Below are positions 53,029 to 61,356 of a stretch of DNA of 64,000 nucleotides, in pieces (position 1 is the first letter of the stretch; each line of letters opens with the position of its first letter). This stretch comes from Lachnospiraceae bacterium (GTDB taxonomy: Bacteria > Bacillota > Clostridia > Lachnospirales > Lachnospiraceae). The notes under the pieces were generated by a model. The model was not told the DNA's origin. It made no database searches and saw nothing but the letters and a program-made list of their open reading frames with translations. The DNA is taken from the NCBI GenBank assembly GCA_017634065.1, contig JAGBOC010000012.1, positions 1 to 64,000 of the forward strand, read 5' to 3'. The translations under genes and the position numbers were made by a program.

Positions 53029-54917
53029 TATATTTCTTTAATTGTTATCTCCGGTTTTACATTTATGCTGTAGTTCTTATGATATATGCAAAAGCCTGGG
53101 GATTTTCCTTTTACTTTCTTAAGTTCTTTTCTTAAAGTATAATCAACAGTAGCCTTTGTGTCATTTCGTTTTTCACTGAAATAAGCGGCAAGTGATGCTG
53201 CCTCAACAAGTGTTTTGTCATCAAGTTTATCATAAGGCATTTTAACTATGACATGTGAACCTGTAGCATTTTTTATATGTAACCAAGTGTCATTTGAATC
53301 AGCAAGAGTAAAGGTTAAATATTCATTTTGTAGATTATTTTTTCCGACATATATATCTATACCAGTACTTGACTTAAAATGATGAATATTGTAGTTTAAT
53401 TTAGATTTGGCATGAGAACTTGACTTCTTAATGTTTTTTCGCTCTTTTATATCATTTTTTTGCTTATTTAATTTCTGTATTTTATTTGCTTCATCAAAAT
53501 AGTTAAGTATTTCTTCTCTTATCATATATAAATCATTTTTGTCATTTGGAAGATCAAGTGAATGACTTATAGTGTTAAGATGTTCCAGTTTTTCAGTGGT
53601 TTCATTTATAAGTTTTTCTACATTGTCTTTTGTTCTTTTTAGCTTATTATATTTATCATAGTATTTCTCAACATTTTGTGCAATGGTAAGAGATTCATCA
53701 ACTGGGATTTTTACAATCTCATCATTATGGTTGTAATCCTTACAGGTTAATATGCCATCTTTTATGTCCTCTAAATTATAACCAAAGCAAGAAACCAATT
53801 CGCCATAGTTTTTATAAATATCTATATCCTTACATTTTTCTAAATCTTTATTATATATAAGAAGTTTCTTATTTAATTTAGTATATAGACTTTTAACAAT
53901 TTCTTGAAGCTCTTTTATTTCATTAGTGTCATTTAGGTCTTGGAATTTCTCATTTATGTATGTTTCTAAACATTTGTTGATAGTTTCATATGTTTTAGTT
54001 TCACCGAGAAATGTATTTAGTTTAAATAAGTAAAAGTCAGATGGTTTGTTTGTCTTATAGTTTATGACAGGTGACAAACTTATATAATTAAGTAATATGT
54101 CAACAATATATTTTGTTAAAAAAGCATAAAATGCTTGATAAGAGTTCTTATCATTAATATGTTTATTAATTATTTCGTAGTTAAAGTCGTAAGCTAAAGT
54201 TTTGACTTTTATACTTTTTAGATATTCTAGAATTATATGTAGGATTATAGGTTTCGATAGACCTGCATATTTTTTAGATATTATATTTGCTAAATCAACT
54301 GATTCATTATTTATTGCAGATAGGGCAAGACCTTCATTTATGCATGACATAAAGCCATCAAAGTTTTCTGCCATAAGGTCAGATTTAGTTGTTACGCCTT
54401 TCGTTGTGTATTTTTCTTTTATTTTTAGTCTTGGATTGTCAGATTTATCTTTAATCAATATATCAAGAATTATGTTTTCATTGTCAGTTATTACTATATT
54501 GCTGTATTTCCCCATTATCTCAAAATAGACATAGTATGTAGAATAATCCCCATTTTCATTAATATTCTTGAATTCGAATTTTACAATTCTTTCAAGGCAT
54601 AAGCTGTCATCATTTTTTGTGACCGATTTGAAACCAATTTGTTTGATATTTTCAATAGTGGCACCCTGGAGATATTTTCGAAGTAGCATACAAAAACTTG
54701 GTGGAGTAGAGAGATTGCTTGTGTCACTTTCACTTAACAATATGTATGGGAAATTAGGATTTGCTGATAGTGAGAGGTTATAATTAGTGTTGTTTTTACG
54801 TATGTGAAAAATAATCTCTTTTTGAGATTTTTGCGTGATTTTTGATATATGCTCCAATAGTATATTCTTTTTGATTTCATTTATCTGCGATTTTATAAAA
54901 ATTCCATCGTATGCCAT
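53028..54917 (-). CDS. rqcH: Ribosome quality control factor RqcH (NFACT protein)
   Basis: This 629-residue protein is the bacterial Rqc2 homologue that adds Ala tails to stalled nascent chains on 50S subunits. It starts MAYDGIFIKSQINEIKKNIL, with a coiled-coil middle (about 280-530). The NFACT-R domain ends the protein, with DIYVGKNNLQNEYLTF, DTWLHIKNATGSHVIVK and LAAYFSEKRNDTKATVDYT. It was formerly annotated as fibronectin-binding protein. It is the only long gene on this strand, facing its neighbour. Confidence 0.93.
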   Translation of the reverse strand: MAYDGIFIKSQINEIKKNILLEHISKITQKSQKEIIFHIRKNNTNYNLSLSANPNFPYILLSESDTSNLSTPPSFCMLLRKYLQGATIENIKQIGFKSVTKNDDSLCLERIVKFEFKNINENGDYSTYYVYFEIMGKYSNIVITDNENIILDILIKDKSDNPRLKIKEKYTTKGVTTKSDLMAENFDGFMSCINEGLALSAINNESVDLANIISKKYAGLSKPIILHIILEYLKSIKVKTLAYDFNYEIINKHINDKNSYQAFYAFLTKYIVDILLNYISLSPVINYKTNKPSDFYLFKLNTFLGETKTYETINKCLETYINEKFQDLNDTNEIKELQEIVKSLYTKLNKKLLIYNKDLEKCKDIDIYKNYGELVSCFGYNLEDIKDGILTCKDYNHNDEIVKIPVDESLTIAQNVEKYYDKYNKLKRTKDNVEKLINETTEKLEHLNTISHSLDLPNDKNDLYMIREEILNYFDEANKIQKLNKQKNDIKERKNIKKSSSHAKSKLNYNIHHFKSSTGIDIYVGKNNLQNEYLTFTLADSNDTWLHIKNATGSHVIVKMPYDKLDDKTLVEAASLAAYFSEKRNDTKATVDYTLRKELKKVKGKSPGFCIYHKNYSINVKPEITIKEI

Positions 54918-54982
54918 ATCGTAATTTTATCATAAAACCTTATATTTTTCATATTTTTTATAAAAAAATATGATATTATGTC

Positions 54983-55011
54983 TTGACTAATAAAAATCTA
55001 TCAAGTATAAT
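54983..55011 (+). promoter_or_regulatory. Promoter of the tRNA-Val/tRNA-Met pair
   Basis: TTGACT (54983-54988) and TATAAT (55006-55011) are spaced by 17 bases. Confidence 0.8.
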
Positions 55012-55031
55012 TTATAAGCACTTATATGTAT

Positions 55032-55104
55032 GGGGTGTTAGCTCAGCTGGGAGAGCATCTGCCTTACAAGCAGGGGGTCATAGGTTCGAGCCCTATACGC
55101 CCCA
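55032..55104 (+). tRNA. tRNA-Val (anticodon TAC)
   Basis: GGGGTGT (55032-55038) pairs with ACGCCCC (55097-55103). The anticodon loop CTTACAA gives TAC. Standard D-arm and T-arm sequences are present. CCA is not encoded. Confidence 0.95.
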
Positions 55105-55118
55105 TTATAAGTGATATG

Positions 55119-55191
55119 GCGAGGTAGCTCAGTTGGCTAGAGCACGCGGTTCATACCCGCGGTGTCGAGGGTTCGAGCCCCCCTCTCGCTA
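55119..55191 (+). tRNA. tRNA-Met (anticodon CAT)
   Basis: GGCGAGG (55119-55125) pairs with TCTCGCT (55184-55190), with G-T pairs at both ends. The anticodon loop TTCATAC gives CAT. The first pair is G-T, which is not the unpaired initiator pattern, and the arms fit an elongator Met. An Ile (lysidine) type cannot be fully excluded. Confidence 0.9.
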
Positions 55192-55195
55192 TTCT

Positions 55196-55223
55196 AGCGA
55201 GATTAGATCTCGCTATTTTATTT
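55196..55223 (+). terminator. Terminator after tRNA-Met
   Basis: AGCGAGA (55196-55202) pairs with TCTCGCT (55208-55214), followed by a T-rich tail. The same TCTCGCT sequence ends the tRNA. Confidence 0.7.
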
Positions 55224-55234
55224 AAGGAGAAAAT

Positions 55235-56308
55235 ATGGATGCACATGTAAAAATGTTACTTGATGAGTTTACAGAGAATGAACAGACTTTTATTGAGATG
55301 AAAAGATTTATCCTTGATTATCTTCGGAAAACTATTTGCGACGAACATGGTATTTTTATTGCTGGTATTGAAGCAAGAGTAAAGCAGTATGAAAGTCTTA
55401 AGGGTAAACTCAACTTAAAAGGTTATAAATATAAAACTATCGCAGACATAACAGATTTATGTGGCGCAAGAATTATAACATTTTATAATGATCAAGTGGA
55501 TTTTATAGCATCACTTATTGAGAAGAGCTTTGACATTGATTATGAAAATTCAATTGATAAAAGAAAAATGTATGAAGTAGACAGATTTGGATATATGTCA
55601 CTACACTATATTTGTACTATACCGAAAAGTTTGTATTCAAATGAAAAGTTTCCAAAACTTAACGAATTCAAATTTGAATTACAAATGAGAACAAGTTTGC
55701 AACACGTTTGGGCAACAATTTTTCATGATACTGGATATAAATCAGATGTAGAAGTTCCAAAAGAGTATATTAGAAGACTTGCAAGACTTGAAGGTCTTCT
55801 TGAAATTGCTGATGATGAGTTTTTGACTATACGAAATGAGATTAATGATTATAGGAAAAAAATCAGATCACTTGTTTCTAAAGGAGAGTTTAAGGATATA
55901 TCATTAAATATAGATTCATTTGGTAACTATATTGCTTTAAATCCATATGCTTCTCTTATTGATAAGATTGCAAGTATTACAGGAGCTGAAGTTGAGTATG
56001 TAAGCTATCTAAGATTTTATGAGGTTTTTGTCGAACTTGGTATTAAATATTTAAGCGAGATAGAGCAGATGAGAATTGAAAATAGTGAGGATGCATATAA
56101 ACTTTCGCTACTTCAATTAGGCGGGACAGATATTGATATTATATCATCTACAGTTGCTATACAAAATATACTAATAATATATGTGCTAAAGAAAGGTGGA
56201 AGTAGAAGTGATATAAAGAATCTACTTGAAAAAGTAAATGGTAGAGTGGTTAGTGAGAAATATCTTGATAATATAATTGAACAGACAAAAGGAATTATAA
56301 TGATATAA
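55235..56308 (+). CDS. RelA/SpoT-domain (p)ppGpp synthetase
   Basis: This 357-residue protein is a small alarmone synthetase-type enzyme without HD, TGS or ACT domains. The synthetase core includes IEARVK (45-50), the metal Asp in DLCGARI (74-80), GYMSLHY (119-125), and FELQMRTSLQHVWATIFHD (147-165). All key positions are there. A C-terminal half (about 210-357) of helices is not one I recognise. The next gene encodes the matching hydrolase, so the pair may be an alarmone module or a toxSAS-type toxin-antitoxin system. AAGGAG precedes the ATG. Confidence 0.87.
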   Translation: MDAHVKMLLDEFTENEQTFIEMKRFILDYLRKTICDEHGIFIAGIEARVKQYESLKGKLNLKGYKYKTIADITDLCGARIITFYNDQVDFIASLIEKSFDIDYENSIDKRKMYEVDRFGYMSLHYICTIPKSLYSNEKFPKLNEFKFELQMRTSLQHVWATIFHDTGYKSDVEVPKEYIRRLARLEGLLEIADDEFLTIRNEINDYRKKIRSLVSKGEFKDISLNIDSFGNYIALNPYASLIDKIASITGAEVEYVSYLRFYEVFVELGIKYLSEIEQMRIENSEDAYKLSLLQLGGTDIDIISSTVAIQNILIIYVLKKGGSRSDIKNLLEKVNGRVVSEKYLDNIIEQTKGIIMI

Positions 56309-56319
56309 GGGGGAAAAAT

Positions 56320-56901
56320 ATGGGAGAAAAGAAAATTGATACAAGTTTTTTAGATAAAGCATTACTATATGCTATAAAGGCACATAGTGGAGTTGAGAGA
56401 AGAGGTAAGGGATTCCCTTATATAGTCCATCCAATGGAAGCAGTAGCAATAGTTGCCAGTATAACACCAGATCAAGAAATACTTGCAGCCGCAGCTCTTC
56501 ATGATGTTGTTGAAGATACAGAATATACTGAAGAAGATATAAGGAAAGAGTTTGGAGATAGAGTTGCAAAACTTGTTGCATCAGAATCAGACCTTGTTGT
56601 CGAAGGTAAAAGTGAATCGGAGTCATGGGTTGATAGAAAAAAATATGCTATTGATAGACTTGCAAAACTTGATAGAGATGCAAAAATTGTATCATTAGGT
56701 GATAAGCTGTCAAATGCAAGAGCTATGCTTCGAGATTATGAAGAACTAGGTGAAAAACTTTGGGATAAGTTTCATGTGAATGATCCTAAACTTCATAAGT
56801 GGCATTATGAAGGGCTCCGAAATTCGCTAAAAGACCTTGATGGAACTTTTGCATTTGAAGAGTTTAGTGAAATTGTTGATAAACTTTTTGCTAAATATTA
56901 G
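56320..56901 (+). CDS. HD-domain small alarmone hydrolase (MESH1/SAH-like)
   Basis: This 193-residue protein has the RelA/SpoT hydrolase pattern: H22 (AIKAHSG), HP (37-38, YIVHPME), the HD pair 61-62 (AAALHDVVEDTEYTEEDI), and a later Asp in LGDKLSNARA. These bind Mn2+ and cleave the 3'-pyrophosphate of (p)ppGpp in characterised relatives. It starts 12 bases after the synthetase stop, with AAGGGGG upstream. It would oppose the synthetase. Hydrolysis of other nucleotides is possible. Confidence 0.87.
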   Translation: MGEKKIDTSFLDKALLYAIKAHSGVERRGKGFPYIVHPMEAVAIVASITPDQEILAAAALHDVVEDTEYTEEDIRKEFGDRVAKLVASESDLVVEGKSESESWVDRKKYAIDRLAKLDRDAKIVSLGDKLSNARAMLRDYEELGEKLWDKFHVNDPKLHKWHYEGLRNSLKDLDGTFAFEEFSEIVDKLFAKY

Positions 56902-56952
56902 TATTAACCCATTTATATAGTAAAAAGTAAGAAATAGTTTTTATAATTCTTA

Positions 56953-56981
56953 TTGAAAAATTAACGAATAGTTGCTATAAT
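56953..56981 (+). promoter_or_regulatory. tRNA-Trp promoter
   Basis: TTGAAA (56953-56958) and TATAAT (56976-56981) are spaced by 17 bases with an extended -10 TGC. Confidence 0.8.
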
Positions 56982-56993
56982 ATTTTGTAATTT

Positions 56994-57064
56994 AGGGGCA
57001 TAGTTCAAGGGTAGAGCAACGGTCTCCAAAACCGTTAATGTGAGTTCGAATCTTACTGCCCCTG
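56994..57064 (+). tRNA. tRNA-Trp (anticodon CCA)
   Basis: AGGGGCA (56994-57000) pairs with TGCCCCT (57057-57063), discriminator G. The anticodon loop CTCCAAA gives CCA. CCA is not encoded at the 3' end. Confidence 0.95.
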
Positions 57065-57066
57065 TA

Positions 57067-57088
57067 AGCCACCAATGGGTGGCTTTTT
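57067..57088 (+). terminator. tRNA-Trp terminator
   Basis: AGCCACC (57067-57073) pairs with GGTGGCT (57078-57084), followed by T4. Confidence 0.85.
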
Positions 57089-57162
57089 CATTAATTTAGT
57101 ATATTAATGTAAAGTATTGATTAAAGCTATAATACTAATGTATATTGGTTGTCTAGAATAGT

Positions 57163-58353
57163 ATGAATTATGAATCATTTTTAATAAAATATTCTGAAAT
57201 CGGGCTAAAGGGTAAGAATAGATATAAGTTTGAAGATGCCCTTGTGAGTCGGATTAGAGAATCCTTAAAAGAATTTGAGGGGACTTTTAATGTTTATAAG
57301 GAACAAGAAAGAATATATGTAGATTCAAAAAAGGATTTTTCTGATGTATATGATAAAGTAATAGATAAATTAAAAAAAGTTTTTGGTGTGTTCACGATAT
57401 GTCCTATTAATAAAACCGAGTTTACAAGTGACTATAAAGAACTTTCAAAATATGTGATTGATTTTGTCAGAAATGTCTATGGTGAAAATCCTACATTTAC
57501 ATTTAAAGTGAAGACTAGAAGAGTAAATAAAAGTTTTGATATGCATTCTGATGATATTTCGGCAGAGCTTGGACATGATATATTAGAAACTTTTAAAAAT
57601 ACAAAAGTTGATGTGCACAGTCCAGATGTAAGAATATTTGTAGAAATAAGAAATCATATAAATATTTATTCTGAAAAGATTCCTGGACCAGGAGGACTTC
57701 CAGTAGGAACTAGTGGGAAGGCAATGCTTTTACTTTCTGGTGGTATTGATTCTCCTGTTGCAGGTTTTATGATAGCAAAAAGGGGAGTTGTTATAAATGC
57801 AATTTATTTTCATGCTCCTCCATATACAAGTGATAGAGCAAAACAAAAGGTTATAGATTTAGCTAAAATTGTGTCAAATTATTCTGGGCACATTAAACTT
57901 CATATTATTAATTTTACGGATATTCAACTTGCGATTTATGATAAATGTCCACATGATGAGCTAACAATAATTATGAGAAGATATATGATGCGAATAGCTG
58001 AAAATATAGCAGCAAAAGAAGATTGTTTAGCACTAATTACTGGTGAATCAATAGGCCAAGTCGCATCTCAAACGGTAGAGTCACTTGTAAATACAAATGA
58101 AGTTTGTAATCTTCCAGTATTTAGACCGCTTATAGGATTTGATAAAGAAGAAATAGTTGAAGTAGCAAAAAAGATTGGTACATTTGAGACATCAATACTT
58201 CCATATGAAGATTGTTGCACAATATTTGTGGCAAAACATCCAGTTACAAAACCAAAATTAACACACATATATAGGTCAGAAGAGAGATTAAAAGATGTAA
58301 TTGATGATTTATTAATAAAAGCTATAGATACTCAGGAGGAAATCATATGTTAA
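57163..58353 (+). CDS. thiI: tRNA sulfurtransferase ThiI
   Basis: This 396-residue enzyme makes 4-thiouridine at tRNA position 8 and may aid thiazole synthesis. A THUMP domain precedes the PP-loop LLSGGIDSPVAGFM (SGGIDS at 192-197). No C-terminal rhodanese domain is present, as in other Firmicutes, where a partner cysteine desulfurase supplies sulfur. The start has no clear ribosome-binding site, and a TATAAT lies 30 bases upstream. Confidence 0.94.
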   Translation: MNYESFLIKYSEIGLKGKNRYKFEDALVSRIRESLKEFEGTFNVYKEQERIYVDSKKDFSDVYDKVIDKLKKVFGVFTICPINKTEFTSDYKELSKYVIDFVRNVYGENPTFTFKVKTRRVNKSFDMHSDDISAELGHDILETFKNTKVDVHSPDVRIFVEIRNHINIYSEKIPGPGGLPVGTSGKAMLLLSGGIDSPVAGFMIAKRGVVINAIYFHAPPYTSDRAKQKVIDLAKIVSNYSGHIKLHIINFTDIQLAIYDKCPHDELTIIMRRYMMRIAENIAAKEDCLALITGESIGQVASQTVESLVNTNEVCNLPVFRPLIGFDKEEIVEVAKKIGTFETSILPYEDCCTIFVAKHPVTKPKLTHIYRSEERLKDVIDDLLIKAIDTQEEIIC

Positions 58354-60149
58354 TCACTATTGTTGAACAGATTGCACATTACAATGGAATTGTGAATGGA
58401 GTAGTATGGGGTGTGCCAATGCTCTGCCTTATATTTGGAGTTGGAGTTTTTTATGCTATTAGAACGAAGTTTTTTCAGTTAACTCACACTAAAGATGTAT
58501 ATGACAATACAATTAAGGGTATACTAAATAGTGGAGAAGATAAAAAATCTGCGAAGAAAAAGAAAAATGTTATTTCGCAATTTCAAGCTTTGACTACTGC
58601 TCTTGCATCAACGATTGGAACTGGAAATATTGCAGGGGTGTCTACTGCAATAGTAGTCGGCGGACCTGGATCAATATTCTGGATGTGGATTTGTGCAATT
58701 TTTGGTATGGGTACACATTTTGCAGAAGTAATACTTGGTATATATTATCGAAATTATGACAAAGAGATGGGTTACAGTGGTGGACCAATGTATTATCTTG
58801 ACAATGGTGTAGGGAGACAACTTGGTCTAAAAAAACTTGGTAAGATACTCGCTATTCTCTTTGCTTTCTTTACATTTATGGCCTCTTTTGGCATAGGCAA
58901 TATGACACAGGTAAACTCAATAGCAGAGGCATTAAAGACTAATTTTGGTGTTCCTACAATAGTTGTTGGAGTAGTACTTGCATCAATTGCTGGACTTATA
59001 ATATTTGGTGGTATAAAAAGAATAGGAATGGTTGCTGAAAGAATAGTACCTTTCATGGCAATGTTTTACATTTTGGTTGGAATAATCATAGTGATTATGA
59101 ATATAAGATATGTTCCAAATGTATTTGTTGCTATATTTAGGGGAGCTTTTAGCACTCAAGCAATCGCTGGTGGAGTTCTTGGAACAGTACTTAAAAGAGC
59201 CATTACATACGGATTTAAAAGAGGAGCATTTTCAAATGAAGCAGGTCTTGGCTCAAGCGTTATAGCTCACTCTGCATCAAATGAAACTGAACCAGTTAAA
59301 CAAGGACTTTGGGGTATTTTTGAAGTATTCTTTGATACTATTGTTGTATGTACATTTACATCTCTAATCATCTTATCATCAACTATTAATGCACCATCAT
59401 TTGATGAACAATTAAAAAACCTAACAGAGAATGAAACAATAGTATGTATAGATGATTCTCTTCGTGATGAAAATGGAGATGTTCCACTTGTTGATAATGA
59501 ATTATTTAAAATGCCACTTAAAATTGATTCAAATAATAATGCAGTTCTTTATGAAGAAGAACCAAGTAGCATAGGTATTTATAAAGAAATTAATATCTAT
59601 GGAAAGAAGTATTGGGTTGAAGCTTTGTCTGATGAAGATGTAAATGATAATTCATTCTTCTATGGAAATGTTTTGAAAGTAAAGGCAAATCCAGTTTATC
59701 ATACTAATAGAGAGATATTACGAGATGAAAATGGTGATATGATATTTGATTCAGTGCATGTCGAAAATATAAATGGTGTGTCTCTTGTGACACTTGCTGT
59801 ATCAAATAAACTTTCGCATATTGCTGGTAAAATACTTGCTATAGCAGTTACACTTTTTGCATTTACAACTATACTTGGTTGGTCATATTATGGCACAAAG
59901 ACCATTGAATACTTATTTGGTAGAGTTTCAACATATATTTATAAAATACTATACATTATATTTATCGTAATTGGAGCAATAATGAATCTTAATCTTGCCT
60001 GGGACATAGCTGATACATTAAATGGTCTCATGGCTATACCAAACTTAATAGGTGTGTTGTTGCTTTCAGGCACGGTAATTAAAATTATCAAAAACTATTA
60101 TGAGAGAGAATCAGGTAAGCATGTATCACCTATGATTTCATATAAATAA
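58347..60149 (+). CDS. Alanine/glycine:cation symporter (AgcS family) with large insertion
   Basis: This 600-residue membrane protein matches AgcS: QALTTALASTIGTGNIAGVSTAI, GGPMYYLDNG and GFKRGAFSNEAGLGSSVIAHSA. Members are usually about 450-490 residues. The extra length is a polar segment at about 348-476 between two membrane helices. It contains LRDENGD twice (372-378 and 458-464). By the positive-inside rule the insertion would face outside. The gene overlaps thiI by seven bases. It uses the Na+ or H+ gradient for uptake; substrate choice is inferred from family. Confidence 0.9.
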   Translation: MLITIVEQIAHYNGIVNGVVWGVPMLCLIFGVGVFYAIRTKFFQLTHTKDVYDNTIKGILNSGEDKKSAKKKKNVISQFQALTTALASTIGTGNIAGVSTAIVVGGPGSIFWMWICAIFGMGTHFAEVILGIYYRNYDKEMGYSGGPMYYLDNGVGRQLGLKKLGKILAILFAFFTFMASFGIGNMTQVNSIAEALKTNFGVPTIVVGVVLASIAGLIIFGGIKRIGMVAERIVPFMAMFYILVGIIIVIMNIRYVPNVFVAIFRGAFSTQAIAGGVLGTVLKRAITYGFKRGAFSNEAGLGSSVIAHSASNETEPVKQGLWGIFEVFFDTIVVCTFTSLIILSSTINAPSFDEQLKNLTENETIVCIDDSLRDENGDVPLVDNELFKMPLKIDSNNNAVLYEEEPSSIGIYKEINIYGKKYWVEALSDEDVNDNSFFYGNVLKVKANPVYHTNREILRDENGDMIFDSVHVENINGVSLVTLAVSNKLSHIAGKILAIAVTLFAFTTILGWSYYGTKTIEYLFGRVSTYIYKILYIIFIVIGAIMNLNLAWDIADTLNGLMAIPNLIGVLLLSGTVIKIIKNYYERESGKHVSPMISYK

Positions 60150-60202
60150 TTATTATTAACTAATTGTTTTAATGGAAATAATAGAACATTAGTAGGAGTC
60201 AA

Positions 60203-61213
60203 ATGGAGTTTATATTAATTATTATTGGATTTATTTTATTAATTAAAGCTGCTGACTATTTTGTTGATGCAAGTACTACAATTGCAAAAATATTCAAAGT
60301 TTCAGAAATAGTTATTGGAGCTACTATTGTTTCAATAGGCACTACACTTCCTGAAACTATGGTTTCTGCTACCAGTGCATTTAAAGGCCACGGAGATATT
60401 GCATATGGAAATGCTCTTGGATCTATTATTTGTAACACTGCACTTATATCAGCATTGTCACTTGTGTTTTCGCCAGGAAAGGTTGAGTCAAAGACACTTA
60501 AAATACCGGTTATATTTTTCTTTTTGTCATTTGCGATGTATGCTATCTTTGCCTTTATCTTTGGTGGTTTTAGTAGAATTGCAGGATTTATTCTTTTTTC
60601 AATTTTTATCTTATATGTAATAGCTATAATTAGAAATAATAAATTGAAAAATAGCGAACAAATTGAAAAGATTCCAGAACAAGTTGAAAAAAACATAGAT
60701 GATGTGTTAGAGGGAAGAAATGTTAAAGATAATAAAACAAACGATATTATAAAGTCAATAATGACAATTATAATATCAGCCATAGTGATAGCATTTGCTT
60801 CAAATCTTCTTGTCGACAATGGAACGGCTATCGCAAGGAAGTTCCATATACCTGAATCTGTGATAGGTATTACAATGATAGCACTTGGCACTTCACTTCC
60901 TGAACTTTCTACTGCCATAACATCACTTGTAAAAGGACATAGCAATCTATCTATAGGAAATATTATAGGTGCAAACTTCTTTAATGTAGTTGTAGTTTCT
61001 GCAATAGCAGCGATTGTAGGACCTTTTAAAATACCAACATCAAAAATGATTGGTAATGTCAATGCTTCATTCATAATTGATTTACCAGTGGCTTCGATCG
61101 TGATGGTTATTCTCTGCATTCCATCAATAATGAATGGAAGGACAAAAAGGTGGCAAGGGATCTTACTACTGACGATTTATGCTCTGTTTCTTATATATCA
61201 GTTTAAGAGTTAA
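60203..61213 (+). CDS. Ca2+/Na+ antiporter, CaCA family (YrbG type)
   Basis: This 336-residue membrane protein has the two inverted alpha repeats with ion-binding motifs GATIVSIGTTLPETMVS and GITMIALGTSLPELSTAI. These hold the key Glu residues. A short hydrophilic loop lies between the halves, as is usual. AGGAG is upstream. It probably exports Ca2+ in exchange for Na+ or H+. Confidence 0.92.
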   Translation: MEFILIIIGFILLIKAADYFVDASTTIAKIFKVSEIVIGATIVSIGTTLPETMVSATSAFKGHGDIAYGNALGSIICNTALISALSLVFSPGKVESKTLKIPVIFFFLSFAMYAIFAFIFGGFSRIAGFILFSIFILYVIAIIRNNKLKNSEQIEKIPEQVEKNIDDVLEGRNVKDNKTNDIIKSIMTIIISAIVIAFASNLLVDNGTAIARKFHIPESVIGITMIALGTSLPELSTAITSLVKGHSNLSIGNIIGANFFNVVVVSAIAAIVGPFKIPTSKMIGNVNASFIIDLPVASIVMVILCIPSIMNGRTKRWQGILLLTIYALFLIYQFKS

Positions 61214-61220
61214 CATAGAT

Positions 61221-61249
61221 AAAAAAAGCCTATAATATAGGCTTTTTTT
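61221..61249 (+). terminator. Terminator after the antiporter gene
   Basis: GCCTAT (61228-61233) pairs with ATAGGC (61237-61242), flanked by A7 and T7. Confidence 0.85.
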
Positions 61250-61272
61250 AGTTAAATAAAAGGCTTTTTTAT

Positions 61273-61301
61273 TTGAAAAAGCAGTAAATATTTGCTATAA
61301 T
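61273..61301 (+). promoter_or_regulatory. Promoter of the AI-2E family gene
   Basis: TTGAAA (61273-61278) and TATAAT (61296-61301) are spaced by 17 bases with an extended -10 TGC. The leader carries a small hairpin, TTCCAC/GTGGAA. Confidence 0.8.
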
Positions 61302-61356
61302 AAAGTAAAATAATAATCAATGTTTTCCACAAATCGTGGAAGTATTTTATGTGTAA

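Noticed and set aside
55119..55191. Initiator tRNA-fMet
   Set aside because: The first acceptor pair is a G-T pair, not the mismatched initiator pair, and the anticodon stem lacks the three G-C pairs next to the loop in the initiator form.
60256..61119. Long minus-strand frame opposite the Ca2+/Na+ antiporter
   Set aside because: At 287 residues it is long, but it mirrors codon bias of the real antiporter gene and has no start signals or family match.
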